A program made the translations under genes and the position numbers. Below are positions 60,430 through 64,000 of a stretch of 64,000 bases of DNA, piece by piece. The stretch is from Hypomyces perniciosus (Eukaryota; Ascomycota; Sordariomycetes; Hypocreales; Hypocreaceae): positions 2,976,001 through 3,040,000 of the forward strand of contig SPDT01000001.1 in NCBI GenBank assembly GCA_008477525.1. The letters are read 5' to 3'. The notes beneath the pieces were generated by a model that was given only the letters and a program-made list of their open reading frames with translations, made no database searches and had not been told where the DNA came from. The stretch's first letter is position 1. Every line of letters starts with the position of its first letter.

Positions 60430-61431
60430 GATAAAGGGTCTACCTTGTTGAGTCCCATGTCTCTGGGCGCCTTTATGATATTTTTTTTGGGGCTTGGTTT
60501 GGTTTTACTTGATGCGTCTCGTACTAAGACATGACGTTTCTTGACGGCGGACCATGAGGGTCAAAGGAACAAGGCTGCAGAGCTAAAAGGCCGGTCGCGA
60601 TACGATGCGGGACGCGCCCTGCTTACAGCCTTTCCGTCAATCAGGCTAGAGCAATCGCTTTGGAGAGACGAGCCTCGGATTACTCCGATAACAAACCCCC
60701 AAGCTTACGGAGTAGATGGGCCAGGAATGAAAAGTCGGAAGCGGCCATGACGTTCAGAATATGGGGGGGAAGTGAAATCAAATCTCAGTGGTTCACTGTG
60801 GCTGGACCATGTTAGCACACAGCACACAGTATGAGTACCTATAGTACCAATGAGGACTAAATATAAGTGCAGGTCCATAGCGAGTGCCGAAGGGAGCGTT
60901 CAGCATCATGCATTATTATTGTTGTTAGTCAGGCACTATGCCAGATAATCCCACCAGTAATAGCCCGCTCGGTATATTCCGTATGTGTCTCCGCGATCCA
61001 TCTAAGCGCCAGGGGGGGTGACACGGATGGATTTTGATGTCGATTTGCTCCCGACGCATGTTGGCTCGGTTGTGGCCGTGTGCACGGAGACAATGCCGCG
61101 GTATTCCAGCCCTTTGCTTTGGTTGCTGAATGTTCAGCTGAGGTGGCTTTTGCAAATCTGATCTGCCTTGTATATACGAAGTACGGAGTAGTACTACGAA
61201 GTTCAGATACGACATACGAGCGGGTACAGCAGGTCAACAACAGCCCTTTTACTCGTAGATTTGTAAGTCGCGGCCCACAGCGCCTGATTCACCTTGTCAA
61301 AGGAGCCAAATGTGAATCACAGCAATAGACCCGTAGTATACGGAGTACTTCGTATGGAGTACGAAGCACTAGTAGGTTCTCGTAATACTAGTAGTACTAA
61401 TGCTATTCCTCCTACTACTTTACTATGAGCA
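60430..61431. promoter_or_regulatory. abp2 upstream region
   Basis: No gene is supported. TACGGAGTA copies lie at 60706-60714, 61182-61190 and 61339-61347, the last two next to TACGAAGTA-like words, making a local cluster beside the mobile element that starts at 61432. Confidence 0.45.
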
Positions 61432-61676
61432 CCCAACCACGGGCACACAAATTCCAATCATGGGCACACAACTAAACCACATTCGGAAAATCTCTAATAC
61501 TGGCTGTAAATATTTCTTCCAAAGCTCAGCCCATCTTGGCCCGAATTTATTGAGGAACGCTTACGCTCGACAAAGCAGCAACACCTTCGCTTCGCTCCGG
61601 ACTACTTTGCTCGCTCGCTTTCCGAATGTGGTTTAGTTGTGTGCCCATGATTGGAATTTGTGTGCCCGTGGTTGGG
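61432..61676. mobile_element. 245-bp element with perfect 58-bp inverted ends
   Basis: The arms 61432-61489 and 61619-61676 are exact reverse complements over 58 bases, beginning CCCAACCACGGGCACACAAA. Each arm contains the word GGGCACACAA twice. The 129-bp centre has no coding frame. Flanks read GAGCA before and GAGCC after, so a 4-5 bp target duplication is possible but not clean. Perfect arms suggest a recent insertion or gene conversion between arms. It is non-autonomous; no transposase is in the window. It could also be a fold-back element. Confidence 0.85.
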
Positions 61677-62752
61677 GAGCCCTTTACTATTACGGAGTAC
61701 ATACTACTAGGTACTCCTACTAATCGTACCACTCGTACTCGGTACCGCGGATCCTTTAATCAGGGCTGGACTTGGCGATCCTCGGTTGAGCAAGATTCCA
61801 TGCCAGCTTGCAAGGCCTAATCTCGTTTAAACTTGGAAAATCCCTTGGTTATCTACCTGACAATTAGCAGAGAACTTAAAATCACTTACTCGTGCATCGC
61901 GCGTGGCAAAAATGTCTAATTGAGCGATTTCCTATGTTAGTTGCAGTGTCTTTTTCAGATCTGCTTTGCAACGTTGATAGAATGGACATGTTAACAAAAC
62001 GGGCGATTTGGAGCAGCTCGAGGATATTTTCCCAATCATACGATAGTGCAACAATATACGGAGTAATACTGTGCAAAAATACGAAACCCCGCGAATGGAA
62101 GCTTCTATCAATATCCATCAACTGTCCGGTTATGCTTATTGTGGCAGTTCTGTCACATAATACCTTCTACTACGAGTAGTGCTTCCCCCACTCACACATG
62201 CACGTCATTTCAGCCAACAACTCATCTTCTATTATTCTAGTCCCTCATCTCTGTCTGTCTATTATCTACTTTGTGCTGCTGGTATTACTAACATGGAGCA
62301 GAACACAAAAGATTCTCATGACCTACGATTCTATAATCCCTGCAGGCGGCAAGATTCGGAAACCAGCGTTCCATAACATCTACTATTATCAATCGAATGA
62401 TCGCCATGCCGCGCCCTTCTCGCGCCCACTCAGCATCGCAGTTTGACTAGTATTCGCATTTACAATGAACCTCGGCTTTAGTAATCCTCCCACCTTACAA
62501 ATACCCTTCAGCGAATGGCTGCTCGTTCAAGTGACGTGCTCCCTGCTGCTTGGCATGCCATGAGCCACTCAGAGCTCCTCCAGACAGACTGGATTTGAAA
62601 TCGACGGCTTTGCATTGCCGTGTTGCAGCTATTCTCCGCGGGATGCTGAACATATATAAGGGACAGGAAGCCAGTGTTTTATGGCCCGATCTGAACATAT
62701 ACACACAATTGGACAGTGTCATTGTAGCATCACCAGACAGATAACAGCAGCC
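61677..62752. promoter_or_regulatory. Upstream region of the CmcJ-type gene
   Basis: TACGGAGTA copies lie at 61691-61699 and 62057-62065. A good TATA box, TATATAAG at 62653-62660, sits about 95 bp before the start codon of the next gene. I see no coding sequence. Confidence 0.5.
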
Positions 62753-63601
62753 ATGGCCGTCGTCTCCAGCATCCCCCGTGGCGATGTCTCCGCTGCCCTC
62801 AACTTCTACTCTCCCCCAAAGGACAACTCAGTCCCCTTCAACTACATCGGCGACGTCCCCGAGGGCCAACCCACCCGCAACTACAGCGATCTCACCCAGG
62901 AAGTCCTCATCCACGACATCCGCGGCCGCGAGTCCGACTTCTCTCTCGACCGCGACGCCTTCCAGATCATCCAAGACGTCCCCGCCTCCAAGGAAGTCCG
63001 CTTTGTAGACGACGCCTCCATCGAGAAGAACTACTACCCCGAGGTCGAACAGATCCTCCTGCAAAACATCCCCGGCGCCAACAAGGTCTTCATCTTCGAC
63101 CACACCATCCGCCGCTCTGACCCCAACGCCCATCGCGCCCCCGTCTTGCGCGCGCACATCGACCAAACCGCCAAATCCGTCGCAAAGCGCGTGCGGCGGT
63201 ACTTCCCCGACGAAGCCGACGCTCTCCTCCAGGGGCGCTACCGCATCGTCAACGTCTGGCGGCCCCTGAACAAGAACCCCATCGAGGCGTCTCCCCTGGC
63301 CATCGCCTCAACGTCCACGCTGGAGGATAATGATGTCGTTCCCATTGAACACCGCTATGCGGACGGGTACACCGGTGAGACGGCTGCTATTCGGTATAAC
63401 CCCGCGCAGGAGTGGTATTACCTCAGTGGTATGACGGGCAATGAGCGTCTGTTCCTCGAGTGCTTCGATAGCGAGTCTTTGAAGCCCGGCTCGAAAATCG
63501 GTGGGAGGGTGCCCCATACGGCGTTCGAAGACCCGAGAACGAGGCCTGAAGCTGAGGGACGGGAGAGCATTGAAGTCCGAGCCCTAGTCTTCGGTCCCTG
63601 A
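62753..63601 (+). CDS. CmcJ/AsaB-type oxidoreductase (GA4 desaturase family)
   Basis: Single-exon gene for a 282-residue protein of the fungal CmcJ-like family, which includes hydroxylases/desaturases of secondary metabolism such as AsaB-type enzymes. Family blocks are LNFYSPPKDNSVPFNYIGD at the start, VLIHDIRGRE, VFIFDHTIRRSDP, PVLRAHIDQTAKSVAKRV and RYRIVNVWRPLNKNPIEASPLA. The His residues in DHT and AHID and the Arg in the NVWRPL segment would fit an iron/2-oxoglutarate-type site, but metal use is inferred. I use the ATG at 62753 in GCCATGG context; the longer frame from 62681 would start within the leader. No other biosynthetic genes are seen nearby, though the window ends 400 bp later. 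Confidence 0.88.
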   Translation: MAVVSSIPRGDVSAALNFYSPPKDNSVPFNYIGDVPEGQPTRNYSDLTQEVLIHDIRGRESDFSLDRDAFQIIQDVPASKEVRFVDDASIEKNYYPEVEQILLQNIPGANKVFIFDHTIRRSDPNAHRAPVLRAHIDQTAKSVAKRVRRYFPDEADALLQGRYRIVNVWRPLNKNPIEASPLAIASTSTLEDNDVVPIEHRYADGYTGETAAIRYNPAQEWYYLSGMTGNERLFLECFDSESLKPGSKIGGRVPHTAFEDPRTRPEAEGRESIEVRALVFGP

Positions 63602-64000
63602 ACGAGAGACGAGAAAAGATATGCAAGATAAACAAGTAGCGATGATTATGGCTAACAACAGCACGTGGGCGAGATCTCATGGAAACTTTTTGTAAATTAA
63701 CTCCAAAGGAAGACATATAATGACAATCATTTCATCCGCAACTCCCTCCTACGTCTAGTCAAGGGCACACATCCCTAAAGCCCGCCCCTTTTTTGTACTT
63801 TATAAAAAAAATCAGACGAGACTATTCACCTCGTCAGCTATCCTGTTCCTGTTCCCTGTCCAGTCCGTGCATCACTGCGTAACAGTAACTGAGAAACCGG
63901 CTCCTTTGCGTAACTGCAATCCATGTGATTCGTATCCTCACCTACGCGGCGGCTATCATCGACGGCCAAAGGTAGTGAGCAAAAAAAAATATGACAAAAG
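63602..64000. other. 3' flank to window end
   Basis: 3' flank of the CmcJ-type gene with short T and A runs. No gene or repeat is recognised up to the window edge. Confidence 0.5.

Noticed and set aside
1..64000. tRNA, rRNA, CRISPR arrays or bacterial-type operons
   Set aside because: I looked for T-loop GTTCRANNC words with paired acceptor stems, rRNA-like blocks and evenly spaced repeats and found none; introns and gene layout are eukaryotic.

Overview
The window looks like nuclear DNA of a filamentous ascomycete (Pezizomycotina; a sordariomycete is my best guess, not proven). Genes carry short GT-AG introns (48-110 nt) with CTAAC/CTGAC-type branch sites, are spaced by 0.3-3 kb, and include fungal-specific families (FacC-type carnitine acetyltransferase, Emi1, Yme2, Mif2/CENP-C, Sey1, Abp2, Zn2Cys6 regulator, NACHT-WD40 NLR). 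I placed introns by hand from splice signals plus protein-frame continuity; no aligner was used.

Layout. 1.9-12.5 kb is a conserved housekeeping block: carnitine acetyltransferase, intronless cytosolic Hsp70, Emi1-like twin-CX9C protein, and mitochondrial Yme2. 12.5-22.7 kb is an accessory island that starts directly after the yme2 stop codon. It is bordered on both sides by the same dispersed repeat (core GAGAGRCTAAAATTGCAGTG), contains a 670-bp terminal-inverted-repeat element, a small kinase-like gene broken by one amber codon, and a large NLR gene (membrane anchor, alpha/beta hydrolase, NACHT, WD40) with an apparent one-base frameshift in its WD40 part. 23.3-30.3 kb returns to core genes: Mif2/CENP-C, RNase H2 subunit A (divergent from mif2) and the ER-fusion GTPase Sey1.

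31.1-42.5 kb looks like a carbon-use cluster: two different secreted GH27 alpha-galactosidases, a maltose-permease-type MFS transporter and a MAL-activator-like Zn2Cys6 regulator, with an Mpv17/PMP22 membrane protein in between. A plausible joint role is uptake and hydrolysis of galactosides such as melibiose or raffinose-type sugars. 43.5-54.9 kb holds a conserved fungal protein of unknown function, a dienelactone hydrolase whose gene appears to need a GC-AG intron, an EF-hand MscS channel and an inositol/polyol-type MFS transporter. 58.2-63.6 kb holds the Abp2-like ARS-binding protein, a 245-bp element with perfect 58-bp inverted ends, and a CmcJ-type oxidoreductase.

The 9-mer TACGGAGTA (either strand) occurs at least 18 times, essentially only between genes. 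I found no tRNA, rRNA, CRISPR or prokaryotic-type operon. The strongest leads are the repeat-bordered NLR island and the galactoside cluster.
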